A stretch of 64,000 nucleotides of DNA from UBA1172 sp002457135 (GCA_965660935.1 CBFIBR010000002.1:1-64000), one strand, 5' to 3'. Positions 7,795-16,523 are shown, counted from the stretch's first letter. The notes: generated by a model not told the origin, from the sequence alone. A program made the numbers and translations.

Positions 7795-9830
7795 ATTGCC
7801 GCCAGCATCAGGATAGCAACAATGTTGATGATCTTGATCATCGGGTTAACGGCGGGGCCAGCGGTATCCTTATAGGGATCGCCGACCGTATCACCGGTAA
7901 CAGCGGCTTTGTGGGCTTCGGAACCCTTGCCGCCATGGTTGCCGTCTTCAATGTATTTCTTGGCGTTATCCCAGGCACCACCACCGGCGGTCATGGAGAT
8001 AGCAACAAAGAGACCCGTCACAATCGTGCCAAGCAGCATGGCACCAACCGCCGTCAGGGCAGCAGCCTGATCAACGGTCACAACCATCACGCCGTAGAGG
8101 ATCACCGGGGCCAGCACTGGCAGCAGCGAAGGAATGATCATTTCCTTGATGGCAGAGCGGGTCAAAAGATCAACCGCACGGCTGTAATCAGGCTTGGCTG
8201 TGCCTTCCATGATACCCTCGATTTCGCGGAACTGGCGGCGCACTTCCTGCACCACAGCACCACCGGCACGGCCAACAGCCTGCATGCCAAGCGAACCAAA
8301 CAGGTAAGGCAGCATACCGCCGATGATCAGGCCGACAACAACATAAGGATCCTTGAGGTTGAAGTCGATCTGGCCTTGCAGCTCAGGGAAATAGTGGTTG
8401 AGGTCCTCGGTATAGGCCGCAAACAGGACAAGGGCTGCCAGACCGGCAGAACCGATGGCGTAACCCTTGGTCACGGCTTTCGTTGTGTTACCGACAGCGT
8501 CAAGCGCATCAGTCACGTTACGGACACTTTCATCCAGTTCGGACATCTCGGCGATACCGCCGGCGTTATCCGTCACCGGACCGTAGGCATCAAGGGCAAC
8601 AACCATCCCGGCCAGGGCAAGCATGGTGGTGGCGGCAATGCCGATCCCGTAAATACCAGCCAGCTGGAACGCGGCAATGATACCGGCAGCAATGATGATG
8701 GCGGGTACGGCGCAGGCTTCCATGGACATGGCGAGACCGGAGATCACGTTGGTGCCGTGACCGGTTTCAGAGGCCTTGGCCACCGTGCGCACCGGGCGAT
8801 ATTCGGTTGAAGTGTAGTATTCCGTGATCCAGACAAGCGCACCTGTTACCAGGAGGCCAACAATGGAGCACCAGAAATACGGCATCATCATCGCGTCACC
8901 GGCGAACATCTGCTGGGTCAGGAAATAAATCGCGGCAGCGGAAAGAACCGCGGTTGCAATGAAACCCTTGTAAAGAGCAGCCATTATGTTCTGTGAGGCC
9001 CCGAGGCGAACAAAGAACGTGCCGATCACCGAGGTGATGATACAGACAGCGCCAATGGCCATCGGGAATGTCAGGGCAGCCTCACCCAGGCCGTAGATAG
9101 CGGCCAGCAGCATGGTGGCCACCAGCGTCACAGCGTAGGTTTCAAACAGGTCAGCGGCCATCCCGGCGCAGTCACCAACGTTATCACCGACGTTATCGGC
9201 GATCACGGCAGGGTTGCGGGGGTCATCCTCAGGGATACCGGCCTCAACCTTGCCGACGAGGTCAGCACCCACGTCAGCGCCCTTGGTGAAGATACCGCCA
9301 CCAAGACGGGCGAAGATCGAAATCAGCGAGGCACCAAACGAAAGCGCGACCAGGGCTTCGATCACCTGGCGTTCGCTCAGCTCAAGGCCAACCAGAATAC
9401 GGTAGTAAAGGGCAACACCGATGAGACCGAGGCCAACAACCAGCATCCCGGTAATGGCACCGGACTTGAAAGCGATATCCAGCGCGCCGGAGAGCGAGTG
9501 GCGAGCGGCCTCAGTGGTGCGGACATTGGCACGAACCGAAACGTTCATCCCGATGTATCCGGCGATACCGGAGAAAACAGCACCGATTACAAAGCCAACG
9601 GCAACATAGGTGCCGAGCGTCACGACCAGGATCACAGCAACAACCACACCAACGATACCGATGGTGGTGTACTGCCTGTTAAGATATGCTCGTGCGCCTT
9701 CCTGAATGGCGCCGGCGATTTCCTGCATGCGGGCGTTGCCGGCATCAGCGGCAAGAACACTTCTTGCTGCCCAGATACCATAGACAAGACCAACAACACC
9801 GCAGAGAATGGAAAAATCTACAATGCTCAT
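7785..9830 (-). CDS. hppA: Membrane-bound proton-translocating pyrophosphatase
   Basis: Integral membrane ion pump of 681 residues with about 16 helices that couples pyrophosphate hydrolysis to proton export. Substrate motifs are DVGADLVGKVE at 186-196 and DNVGDNVGD at 212-220, with a C-terminal partner motif TGDTVGDPYKDT. The GNTTKA signature at 447-452 carries Lys451; Lys here marks K+-independent H+-pumping enzymes, whereas Ala marks K+-dependent ones. It stands alone with a candidate promoter upstream. It can recover energy from biosynthetic pyrophosphate. Confidence 0.96.
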   Translation of the reverse strand: MSIVDFSILCGVVGLVYGIWAARSVLAADAGNARMQEIAGAIQEGARAYLNRQYTTIGIVGVVVAVILVVTLGTYVAVGFVIGAVFSGIAGYIGMNVSVRANVRTTEAARHSLSGALDIAFKSGAITGMLVVGLGLIGVALYYRILVGLELSERQVIEALVALSFGASLISIFARLGGGIFTKGADVGADLVGKVEAGIPEDDPRNPAVIADNVGDNVGDCAGMAADLFETYAVTLVATMLLAAIYGLGEAALTFPMAIGAVCIITSVIGTFFVRLGASQNIMAALYKGFIATAVLSAAAIYFLTQQMFAGDAMMMPYFWCSIVGLLVTGALVWITEYYTSTEYRPVRTVAKASETGHGTNVISGLAMSMEACAVPAIIIAAGIIAAFQLAGIYGIGIAATTMLALAGMVVALDAYGPVTDNAGGIAEMSELDESVRNVTDALDAVGNTTKAVTKGYAIGSAGLAALVLFAAYTEDLNHYFPELQGQIDFNLKDPYVVVGLIIGGMLPYLFGSLGMQAVGRAGGAVVQEVRRQFREIEGIMEGTAKPDYSRAVDLLTRSAIKEMIIPSLLPVLAPVILYGVMVVTVDQAAALTAVGAMLLGTIVTGLFVAISMTAGGGAWDNAKKYIEDGNHGGKGSEAHKAAVTGDTVGDPYKDTAGPAVNPMIKIINIVAILMLAAIAH

Positions 9831-9955
9831 TATTTTAGCCCTAAGGGATTGGAGTTACGGAGAAGACCGGCCCCCAGTTAGCCGAAAACTCCCCAGATGG
9901 CCTGAAGAAACAAGCCGCATGCAGCCCCTGAACAGGGCCATCATGATTAGCCACG

Positions 9956-9984
9956 CTTATAATCAAAGCATGTCTTCAAAGCAA
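9956..9984 (-). promoter_or_regulatory. Candidate sigma-70 promoter for hppA
   Basis: On the minus strand TTGCTT (9979-9984) and TATAAG (9956-9961) are separated by 17 bp. The position, 126 bp upstream of the hppA ATG, would give a longish 5' leader. The rest of 9831-10067 shows no gene. Confidence 0.4.
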
Positions 9985-10067
9985 TAGAAAACTAAGCATT
10001 CTGCGGTTGCCCGGCTGGCAATCAGGGTGGTGACGGGGGTTGTTGACTGAGCCGGTTTAGGGGCGGG

Positions 10068-10610
10068 TCAGCCCGCGTCCATTTCAGCCTTGCGCAAATC
10101 ACGCGACAGCCGGTCCAGGACGGCATTAACAAAGGCGTAGTCACCACCGCATGTTTCGGCAATGGCGGTGTATTCATTCATCACGGTGCGGACCGGAACA
10201 TGGGCAAGGGATTGCAGCTCAATGCAAGCCGCCCTCAACGCCGAACGATCAACCTCACTCAGGCGGTCCATGGTCCAGCCATCTTTCAGGAGGGGCATGA
10301 TCATCGCGTCAATGTCCTCACGCCGGTCAAGCACGGTGAAAACGACGCTGGTATAGTGATCTTCATCAATCCTGTCGATATCGAAATCGGTCAGCAGGGT
10401 TGGCAGAAAATGATTGCGGAACGATGGCACAACCTCGGTGGCAGGGCGTTCACTGGCCCAGACCTGAAACAGTGTCTGCACCGCCGCCAGGCGTGATGCC
10501 GAACGCCGCCGCACTGACAGAGGACGGCGTTCTTCTTCGGGAGCCTCCCCAAGGGAGGCATCATCCGGCCTGTCGTCTTCATCAATAGGGGGATGGTCAG
10601 GATTAATCAT
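10068..10610 (-). CDS. nusB: Transcription antitermination factor NusB
   Basis: RNA-binding factor of the rRNA antitermination complex, working with NusE(S10). The all-helical NusB domain starts around RRSASRLAAVQTLFQV and ends with TVMNEYTAIAETCGGDYAFVNAVLDRLSRDLR, a typical C-terminus. An N-terminal acidic extension of about 35 residues precedes it. The frame is open to an ATG at 10673, but the ATG at 10610 (MINPDHPP) overlaps the ribH stop by 8 bp and is preferred, giving 180 residues. It is the last gene of the rib-nusB operon. Confidence 0.92.
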   Translation of the reverse strand: MINPDHPPIDEDDRPDDASLGEAPEEERRPLSVRRRSASRLAAVQTLFQVWASERPATEVVPSFRNHFLPTLLTDFDIDRIDEDHYTSVVFTVLDRREDIDAMIMPLLKDGWTMDRLSEVDRSALRAACIELQSLAHVPVRTVMNEYTAIAETCGGDYAFVNAVLDRLSRDLRKAEMDAG

Positions 10611-11067
10611 GGTCCAGCACTTCAAAGCCCCGGGCGGTTGTGGCCATGGCGAGGGCGGCACGGGCGGCATCACCGCCCTTGTTCTTGCGCCCGGGATCAG
10701 CCCGTTCCCAGGCCTGTTCGCTGTTTTCGACCGTCAGGATACCATTGCCGATGGGCAGCATTTCGGCCACGGTCAGGTCCATGATGGCGCGGGCGCTTTC
10801 GTTGCAGACAATTTCAAAATGATAGGTTTCACCGCGAATGACGCATCCAAGCGCGATGTAGCCGTCATAGACCGGCCCGTCACGGCGCTGGCTGGCCATG
10901 GCAATCGCCCCGGGGATTTCGAGAGCGCCAGGCACTTCAAGGCGATCATGATCCGCCCCGGCCTGATCGAGCGCGGCGATGGCACCCTCGGCCAGCGCAT
11001 CAGCCAGGTCCTGATAGAACCGTGCCTCGACGATCAGAAAACGTTGTCTTTTATCGGGCATGGACAA
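10603..11067 (-). CDS. ribH: 6,7-dimethyl-8-ribityllumazine synthase
   Basis: Penultimate step of riboflavin synthesis, joining 5-amino-6-ribitylaminouracil with dihydroxybutanone phosphate. The protein has 154 residues. Typical elements are VPGALEIPGA (45-54), the catalytic histidine His83 in GETYHFEIVCNESARAI and the C-terminal ENSEQAWERADPGRKNKGGDAA. It lies between ribB/A and nusB in the conserved order, 33 bp after the former. Confidence 0.95.
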   Translation of the reverse strand: MSMPDKRQRFLIVEARFYQDLADALAEGAIAALDQAGADHDRLEVPGALEIPGAIAMASQRRDGPVYDGYIALGCVIRGETYHFEIVCNESARAIMDLTVAEMLPIGNGILTVENSEQAWERADPGRKNKGGDAARAALAMATTARGFEVLDHD

Positions 11068-11100
11068 ACCTTGGACATTGAGGGGATGAATAACCGATGA

Positions 11101-12222
11101 TTATTTCGGCTGAATGGCACGGTAACCGTTGATGGTCAGCCCGTAGCCGTCGAGCCCGACTATATTGCGCTGTGTATTCGATAGCAATATCATTTCACTG
11201 ATGCCAAGTTCCAGCAGGATCTGCGCACCGACACCGTAGGAACGGATTTCACCTTCGGTCGGGACACCGCCGCCAGCCCGCTTGCTGACCTGATCGGATA
11301 GGGTGGTCGGGCTGGGTTCACGCAGCATCACGATAACGCCCCTGCCCTCCTCATTGATGGCGCGCATGGCGGACTGGATTTCCAGCCCGGTCCGGCCACC
11401 ACCGGTTTCACCCAGAACATCGGTCAGGATATTCATGCCATGCATCCGCACCAGCACCGGTTCATCAGATGAAATATCACCCTTGATCAGGGCCACATGT
11501 TCAGCATAGCTGGCGGTATTGACGAAAACGATCATGCGCCATTCACCGCCATAGACAGAATTGATCACCGTCTCGCCGCCACGCCGGACAATCGTTTCAC
11601 GCTGTCGCCGCCAGGCGATCAGATCAGCGATGGTGCCGATCTTCAGCCCGTGTTCACGCGCAAACGGCATCAGGTCAGGCAGCCGCGCCATGGTGCCATC
11701 ATCCTTCATGATCTCACAGATAACCCCGGCGGGGGTGGACCCGGCCAGACGGGCGATATCAACCATCGCCTCGGTATGACCAGCCCGGACCAGGGTGCCG
11801 CCATCCCGCGCCATCAGGGGGAAGATATGCCCCGGCGTGGTGATATGACTGGATGAATACTGGGGATTGCTGGCAATCTGGATGGTGCGGGCGCGGTCAT
11901 GCGCCGAAATGCCCGTGGTCACGCCGTCCCGCGCCTCAATCGACACCGTAAAGGCTGTCTGGTGACGCGATTCATGACGCTGTTCCATCATCGACAGGCC
12001 AAGCTGTTCAATCCGCTTGCGTTCCATGGCAAGGCAGATCAGCCCACGGGCATGCTTGGCCATGAAATTGACGGCTTCCGGGGTGGCGTGTTCAGCCAGA
12101 ATACACACATCGCCCTCATTTTCGCGGTCTTCATCATCGACAAGGATGAACATCTCCCCGCGCCGGGCAGCCTCAATGATTTCATCTATATCGGAAAGGC
12201 CAGCAACCTGTTGATCGTCCAT
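11101..12222 (-). CDS. ribB: RibBX-type protein: active DHBP synthase fused to degenerate GTP cyclohydrolase II
   Basis: Protein of 373 residues. Residues 1-205 are a normal 3,4-dihydroxy-2-butanone-4-phosphate synthase: acidic loop DDEDRENEGD (29-38), SRHQTAFTVSIEA, HTEAMVDIARLAG (149-161). Residues 230-373 have the GTP cyclohydrolase II fold (HVALIKGD, PVLVRMH, EEGRGVIVM), but the three zinc cysteines expected at about 263-276 are replaced (NILTDVLGETGGGR) and the EGRGIGL-type catalytic segment is lost. This matches the ribBX variant known in proteobacteria. A separate RibA is therefore expected elsewhere in the genome. It starts 5 bp from the ribE stop. Confidence 0.9.
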   Translation of the reverse strand: MDDQQVAGLSDIDEIIEAARRGEMFILVDDEDRENEGDVCILAEHATPEAVNFMAKHARGLICLAMERKRIEQLGLSMMEQRHESRHQTAFTVSIEARDGVTTGISAHDRARTIQIASNPQYSSSHITTPGHIFPLMARDGGTLVRAGHTEAMVDIARLAGSTPAGVICEIMKDDGTMARLPDLMPFAREHGLKIGTIADLIAWRRQRETIVRRGGETVINSVYGGEWRMIVFVNTASYAEHVALIKGDISSDEPVLVRMHGMNILTDVLGETGGGRTGLEIQSAMRAINEEGRGVIVMLREPSPTTLSDQVSKRAGGGVPTEGEIRSYGVGAQILLELGISEMILLSNTQRNIVGLDGYGLTINGYRAIQPK

Positions 12223-12227
12223 ACTGA

Positions 12228-12824
12228 TCAGCCCCCGTGATTTAATATACGTGCAACATAACGAGCGAGCATATCGGCTTCAAGGTTAATCTTGTCGCCG
12301 GGTTGGCGGTGTTTGAGCGTGGTGTTATCCCATGTATGCGGAATGACCATGATCCCGAAACGGCGACCATCGACTTCATTGACGGTGAGGGAAATTCCCT
12401 CCAGCGTGACCGACCCTTTCGGGGCAATCAGGTGGGCCAGATCAGCCGGGGCATCAATCACCACCCGGTGACCATCACCATCACGGGTGATATCAATAAT
12501 CTCACCCAGCCCGTCAACATGGCCGGAGACGATATGCCCGCCCAGTTCATCCCCCATGGAAAGGGCGCGTTCGAGGTTGATTTCGGTGCCAACCTCCCAG
12601 GTGTTGAGGGTCGTCACGGCAATGGTTTCGAGCGAAACATCAACCGCGAAACCCTGGCCCTCAGCCTCAACCAGCGTCAGGCAGCAACCGCTGCATGCTA
12701 TTGAGGCACCGAGCGCGATAGACTGGCAATCCCACGGCGTATCAATATAGAACCGGGCATCGCCGCCTTTATTGTGATCAATCCGGCTGATCCTGCCGAT
12801 GGCCGTAACGATACCAGTAAACAT
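12228..12824 (-). CDS. ribE: Riboflavin synthase (alpha chain type)
   Basis: Dismutates two lumazine molecules to riboflavin. It starts MFTGIVTAIG, the diagnostic N-terminus, and has the duplicated lumazine-binding domains: the first with ACSGCCLTLV (about 43-52), the second with SGHVDGLGEI (about 98-107) and GSVTLEGISLTVNEV. Length 198 residues is normal. It is placed between ribD (16 bp upstream) and the RibBX gene (5 bp downstream), so the cluster is almost certainly one transcript. Confidence 0.95.
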   Translation of the reverse strand: MFTGIVTAIGRISRIDHNKGGDARFYIDTPWDCQSIALGASIACSGCCLTLVEAEGQGFAVDVSLETIAVTTLNTWEVGTEINLERALSMGDELGGHIVSGHVDGLGEIIDITRDGDGHRVVIDAPADLAHLIAPKGSVTLEGISLTVNEVDGRRFGIMVIPHTWDNTTLKHRQPGDKINLEADMLARYVARILNHGG

Positions 12825-12840
12825 CCGCGATCACTCCGCT

Positions 12841-14022
12841 CTAAAGCCGTTCCAGCACTTCCACCGTATCGGGTCCTGACGGATAAAGCGCGACTCTCTT
12901 GAAATCGTGACCCTCAGCCAGCTTTTCAAGACCGAGATCAGCGATTGCGGGCAAGCCGTCATGGCCGATCAGCATCGCGCTCCGCATCCAGACCAGCCGC
13001 TGGACCAGGCCTTCCCTGATCAGGCTGGCGGCAAACCGGCCCCCGGCCTCCACCATGACGCTGGTGATGCCGCGTTTGCCGAGGGCGCGCATCACGGCGC
13101 TCAGGTCAGGCTTGCCATTGCCAGCGGCCGCAACCCTGATCTGCTCGATCCCATCGGTGGGGGCCAGATCATCCGAATGCAGATGCAGCACCGGGCCTTG
13201 ATCAAGGCTCTGCCGCAGGTTGCCCGATGGATCAAGCGCAAGCCCGGTGGAGACCACCACACGCAATGGCTGGTACCCCTCAACCCCGGGCAGGCGGCAA
13301 TTAAGGGTCGGGTTATCCGCCAGCACCGTTGCGGCCGAGGTCATAATCGCATCGGTGCGTGACCGCATCAGGTGAACCCGCGCCCGGCTGACGGCTGAGG
13401 TGATCCATTGCGACGTGCCATCAGCGAGCGCAATCCGGCCATCAAGGCTGGTGGCGAGCTTGATCGTCACCAGCGGCAGGCCAGTCAGGCGATGCCGGAT
13501 GTATGCCGCATAAAAGGATGCAACCTCATCACCCAGAACACCCGTTGTAACAGTGATACCGGCGGCTTTGAGGCGTTCAATCCCCTGCCCTGAAACACGG
13601 TCATCAGGGTCGGTGATCGCAACCACCACCCGGCTGATCCCGGCCGAAATCAGGGCATCAGCGCAAGGCGGGGTTTTGCCATGGTGACTGCAAGGCTCAA
13701 GCGTGACATATGCTGTCGCCCCCGCCGCAGTCCCGCCAGCATCGTTGAGCGCAACCGTTTCAGCATGGGGCCTGCCGCCAGGCCGGGTCCAGCCCCGTCC
13801 CATGAGGCAGCCGTTCCTGACAATCACGCACCCCACCGCAGGGTTGGGGCAGGTCCGGCCCTCACCGCGACGGGCAAGCGCCAGCGCGGCGCGCATCCAG
13901 CGTTGATCGTCCTGGGGCGAAGGTGCGGGGTCAGGGTTAGCTGAGTTCGTTTTCAACGAAAGTCTCAAAATCCTTGGCCTCGTCGAAATTCCGGTAGACA
14001 GAGGCGTATCGGATATAGGCAA
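12841..14022 (-). CDS. ribD: Bifunctional riboflavin deaminase/reductase
   Basis: Carries the pyrimidine deaminase and the reductase that follow GTP cyclohydrolase II. The N-terminal CMP/dCMP-deaminase domain has PNPAVGCVIV, zinc-binding HAE and PCSHHGKTPPC. The C-terminal HTP reductase domain begins near LPLVTIKLATSLDGRIA and ends with MVEAGGRFAASL. The longest frame (ATG at 14022) gives 393 residues but overlaps nrdR by 86 bp; a TTG at 13956 (20-bp overlap) or an ATG at 13896 are plausible true starts. The product is secure, the start is not. Confidence 0.92.
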   Translation of the reverse strand: MPISDTPLSTGISTRPRILRLSLKTNSANPDPAPSPQDDQRWMRAALALARRGEGRTCPNPAVGCVIVRNGCLMGRGWTRPGGRPHAETVALNDAGGTAAGATAYVTLEPCSHHGKTPPCADALISAGISRVVVAITDPDDRVSGQGIERLKAAGITVTTGVLGDEVASFYAAYIRHRLTGLPLVTIKLATSLDGRIALADGTSQWITSAVSRARVHLMRSRTDAIMTSAATVLADNPTLNCRLPGVEGYQPLRVVVSTGLALDPSGNLRQSLDQGPVLHLHSDDLAPTDGIEQIRVAAAGNGKPDLSAVMRALGKRGITSVMVEAGGRFAASLIREGLVQRLVWMRSAMLIGHDGLPAIADLGLEKLAEGHDFKRVALYPSGPDTVEVLERL

Positions 14023-14386
14023 CCTGATCGAGGCGAGACAAGGCCTCCATCACCAGTTTTCCGATGGTTTCAGTGGTGATTTCAGCCTCACCCTGCTGTT
14101 CCAGCGTGCGGATCAGCTCATTGATGGTGCGGGACACGATTTCGTGTTCGACATCACGCTTGCGCAGGGCAATGTTGAGCGACCGTTCCAGCTTGTCCCG
14201 GTCAAAGGGTGATTTGCGGCCGTTGCGCTTGACCACGATCAGCTCACGCAACTGGACGCGCTCAAACGTGGTGAAACGGGCATTGCAACTCGCGCAAAGA
14301 CGGCGCCGCCGAATGGCACCGCCGTCTTCACAAGGACGCGAATCCTTAACCTGAGTATCGCTGCTTCCGCAGAAAGGGCAGTCCAT
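13937..14386 (-). CDS. nrdR: Transcriptional repressor NrdR
   Basis: ATP/dATP-sensing repressor of ribonucleotide reductase genes. The N-terminal zinc ribbon has Cys3, Cys6, Cys31 and Cys34 (CPFC and CASC), followed by the ATP-cone domain LIVVKRNGRKSPFDRDKLERS. Length 149 residues is standard. It is located between glyA (44 bp upstream) and ribD, the usual alphaproteobacterial arrangement. The stop lies inside the extended ribD frame. Confidence 0.96.
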   Translation of the reverse strand: MDCPFCGSSDTQVKDSRPCEDGGAIRRRRLCASCNARFTTFERVQLRELIVVKRNGRKSPFDRDKLERSLNIALRKRDVEHEIVSRTINELIRTLEQQGEAEITTETIGKLVMEALSRLDQVAYIRYASVYRNFDEAKDFETFVENELS

Positions 14387-14430
14387 TAGAGATAAACTCC
14401 AAACAATTACACTGCCCTTTTACACTAAAT

Positions 14431-15705
14431 CTAGTAAATTGGGAAGGCACGACACAACTTGTGCACTTTATCCAGCACCTCTGCCTCTGCCTTGCTGTTA
14501 TCCTCACGGTTTTCAGCAAGCCCATCCAGCACTTCACTGATGAACTGGCCGACCTGACGGAATTCCTCCACACCAAAGCCGCGGGTGGTGGCCGCCGGGG
14601 TGCCAAGGCGTACGCCTGAGGTCACCATCGGCTTTTCCGGGTCGAACGGAACACCGTTCTTGTTGCAGGTGATACCGGCGCGTTCAAGGGCCAGCTCGGA
14701 AATGTTGCCCGTCAGACCCTTTGGACGCAGGTCAACCAGCACGATGTGGTTGTCGGTACCGCCGGAGACGATATCAAAACCGGCATCCTGCAAGGTTCCG
14801 GCCAACGCACGGGCGTTATCAACAACCTGATTGATGTAGGTTTTGAACTCAGGCTTCAGCGCCTCACCAAAACCAGCCGCCTTGCCAGCGATGGCGTGCA
14901 TCAGCGGGCCACCCTGAAGACCGGGGAACATGGCCGAATTGATTTTCTTGCCGAGCGCTTCATCATTGGAAAGGATGATCCCGCCACGGCTGCAACGCAG
15001 GGTTTTGTGGGTTGTGGATGTCACAACATGGGCATGCTCGACCGGGTTCGGATGCGCACCGGCGGCAACCAGGCCTGAGATATGGGCCATATCGACCATC
15101 AGGTAGGCACCACAGCTATCGGCGATTTCACGGAACCTGGCGAAATCGATAACCCGCGGGTAGGCCGAACCACCAGCGATGATCAGCTTTGGCTTGTGTT
15201 CATCAGCCAGTTGCTGAACTTCATCATAATCGATCAGGGCATCTTCACGGCGCACACCATACTGGATGGCGTTGAACCATTTACCGGACATGTTGGGGGC
15301 AGCACCATGGGTCAGGTGACCACCAGCCGCCAGCGACATGCCGAGAATGGTATCACCGGGCTGGAGCAGGGACAGGAACACGCCCTGATTGGCCTGGGCG
15401 CCGGAATGCGGCTGAACATTGGCCCAGCTGCAGTTGAACAGTTGCTTGGCGCGTTCGATCGCCAGCTCTTCGGCGAGGTCAACATACTCACAACCACCGT
15501 AATAGCGGCGGCCGGGATAGCCCTCAGCGTATTTGTTGGTCAGCACGGAACCCTGAGCCTCAAGCACTGCGCGGGACACGATGTTTTCCGAGGCAATCAG
15601 CTCAATGCCGTCACGCTGCCTTGTCAGTTCGTGATCAATGGCCGTGTACAGTGCCGGATCGCTATCCTCGAGGTGAGAATTAAAAAAAGTTTTCATCTCA
15701 TTCAT
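14431..15705 (-). CDS. glyA: Serine hydroxymethyltransferase
   Basis: PLP enzyme that interconverts serine and glycine and feeds one-carbon units to folate. The protein has 424 residues. Seen are IELIASENIVSRAV near the N-terminus, NKYAEGYPGRRYYGG, MVDMAHISGLVAAGAHPNP and the PLP-lysine motif TSTTHKTLRCSRGG; the Cys in this last motif replaces the usual Gly-Pro region only partly. It begins MNEMKTFF at 15705; the upstream 62 bp to rpiB are T-rich and include a weak purine tract. Confidence 0.96.
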   Translation of the reverse strand: MNEMKTFFNSHLEDSDPALYTAIDHELTRQRDGIELIASENIVSRAVLEAQGSVLTNKYAEGYPGRRYYGGCEYVDLAEELAIERAKQLFNCSWANVQPHSGAQANQGVFLSLLQPGDTILGMSLAAGGHLTHGAAPNMSGKWFNAIQYGVRREDALIDYDEVQQLADEHKPKLIIAGGSAYPRVIDFARFREIADSCGAYLMVDMAHISGLVAAGAHPNPVEHAHVVTSTTHKTLRCSRGGIILSNDEALGKKINSAMFPGLQGGPLMHAIAGKAAGFGEALKPEFKTYINQVVDNARALAGTLQDAGFDIVSGGTDNHIVLVDLRPKGLTGNISELALERAGITCNKNGVPFDPEKPMVTSGVRLGTPAATTRGFGVEEFRQVGQFISEVLDGLAENREDNSKAEAEVLDKVHKLCRAFPIY

Positions 15706-15767
15706 TTTTTTTACCTTTCAAAAAACAGCCTTTTGACTGATTTATCGTGATCACAGGATTATCCTGA

Positions 15768-16208
15768 TTACGGCGTTGCCAGTTTTTCAACCCTTGCGGC
15801 GTGCCGCCCTCCTTCAAATTCAGTATCAATAAACGCCTTCAGCGCATTGATTGCCGGCGCAATGCCGGTCAGCCTTTCCCCAAAGGCTATTACATTCGCG
15901 TCATTATGCTGCCGGGCCAGTTGCGCCCCGGTAACATCGTGACAAACAGCCGCCCTGATCCAGCTATAGCGGTTGGCCATCATAGCAATACCAATACCGC
16001 TTCCGCAAACAAGAACGCCCAGGGCATCATCAACGGGTTTCATCGCGTCTGCAAGCTGGCGCGCGTAATCGGGGTAGTCCACGCGCTCGGCATTTTGAGG
16101 GCCAAGGTCGTGGACGCTATGCCCCCAGTCCCGCAATTCTTCGGCCAGAGCCATTTTCATGGCAAAACCTGCGTGATCCGAAGCAAGATAGATTTCGCGA
16201 ACCGTCAT
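15768..16208 (-). CDS. rpiB: Ribose-5-phosphate isomerase B
   Basis: Interconverts ribose 5-phosphate and ribulose 5-phosphate in the pentose phosphate pathway. The LacA/RpiB family is shown by LASDHAGFAMK (about 8-18), VDYPDYA, and the phosphate and active-site loop VCGSGIGIAMMANR, followed by RHNDANVIAFGERL. Length 146 residues is normal. It is first in the minus-strand run rpiB-glyA-nrdR-ribD. The 5' region is AT-rich; an extended -10-like TATATA lies only a few bases before the ATG, so a very short leader is possible. Confidence 0.94.
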   Translation of the reverse strand: MTVREIYLASDHAGFAMKMALAEELRDWGHSVHDLGPQNAERVDYPDYARQLADAMKPVDDALGVLVCGSGIGIAMMANRYSWIRAAVCHDVTGAQLARQHNDANVIAFGERLTGIAPAINALKAFIDTEFEGGRHAARVEKLATP

Positions 16209-16378
16209 GATATCCGTCTATATATTCACTCAAGCCTATTTAGCAATGATGCAGCCCCTGACGATAGCGTTTTTTTTACCCTGCGACCAATAGCCCGGAG
16301 GCCCAAACGCAATAAACAAATCATTTCAGGGGGCGTTCAGAAACTTTATTTCAAAAAAAATTCAATTATGGTTTTTTT

Positions 16379-16408
16379 TTGATGACAAACCCGATCTGCT
16401 CCCATAAT
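16379..16408 (+). promoter_or_regulatory. Candidate promoter of the small RNA
   Basis: TTGATG (16379-16384) and CATAAT (16403-16408) are 18 bp apart on the plus strand, which predicts a transcription start near 16415. No plus-strand gene follows, so this would drive only the putative RNA. Confidence 0.4.
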
Positions 16409-16414
16409 GTTTTC

Positions 16415-16523
16415 GATACAAGCCGAGGTTGGGGAGGACAATTTCGGTTCACTAAATAAGGGCGGTATACGCCTGTTAGTGGAACTAGAACAAGAAATGG
16501 CGGGGTTTTCCCCGTCATTTTTT
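16415..16523 (+). ncRNA. Putative orphan small RNA, about 109 nt
   Basis: The segment has a compact structure of its own. A small CCGA/TCGG pairing is followed by a long hairpin: 447-450 with 482-485 and 451-455 with 476-480 (last three digits of 16,xxx), one bulged G, topped by GGCG/CGCC (16461-16464 with 16470-16473) around loop GTATA. An unpaired A-rich linker leads to an intrinsic terminator. It lies on the strand opposite to both neighbours (rpiB and DUF1467), so it is not an mRNA leader of either. It does not resemble 6S, tmRNA, SRP or RNase P RNA. Existence is inferred from structure only. Confidence 0.45.
16495..16523 (+). terminator. Intrinsic terminator downstream of the putative small RNA
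   Basis: An 11-bp stem (16495-16505 with 16510-16520, CGGGG core, one G-T pair) and TTTT loop, with a T run to 16523 on the plus strand. Read on the minus strand the following sequence is TTTCTTGTTC, a weaker tail, so it may also stop the mce/DUF1467 transcript. Confidence 0.8.

Noticed and set aside
12225..12860. FMN riboswitch expected near riboflavin genes
   Set aside because: No RFN-element-like conserved segments can be seen upstream of ribE, ribD or the RibBX gene, and spaces are too short.
16415..16523. Assignment of the small RNA candidate to 6S RNA or tmRNA
   Set aside because: Too short and without the 6S central bubble or a tmRNA tRNA-like end; I leave it unassigned.
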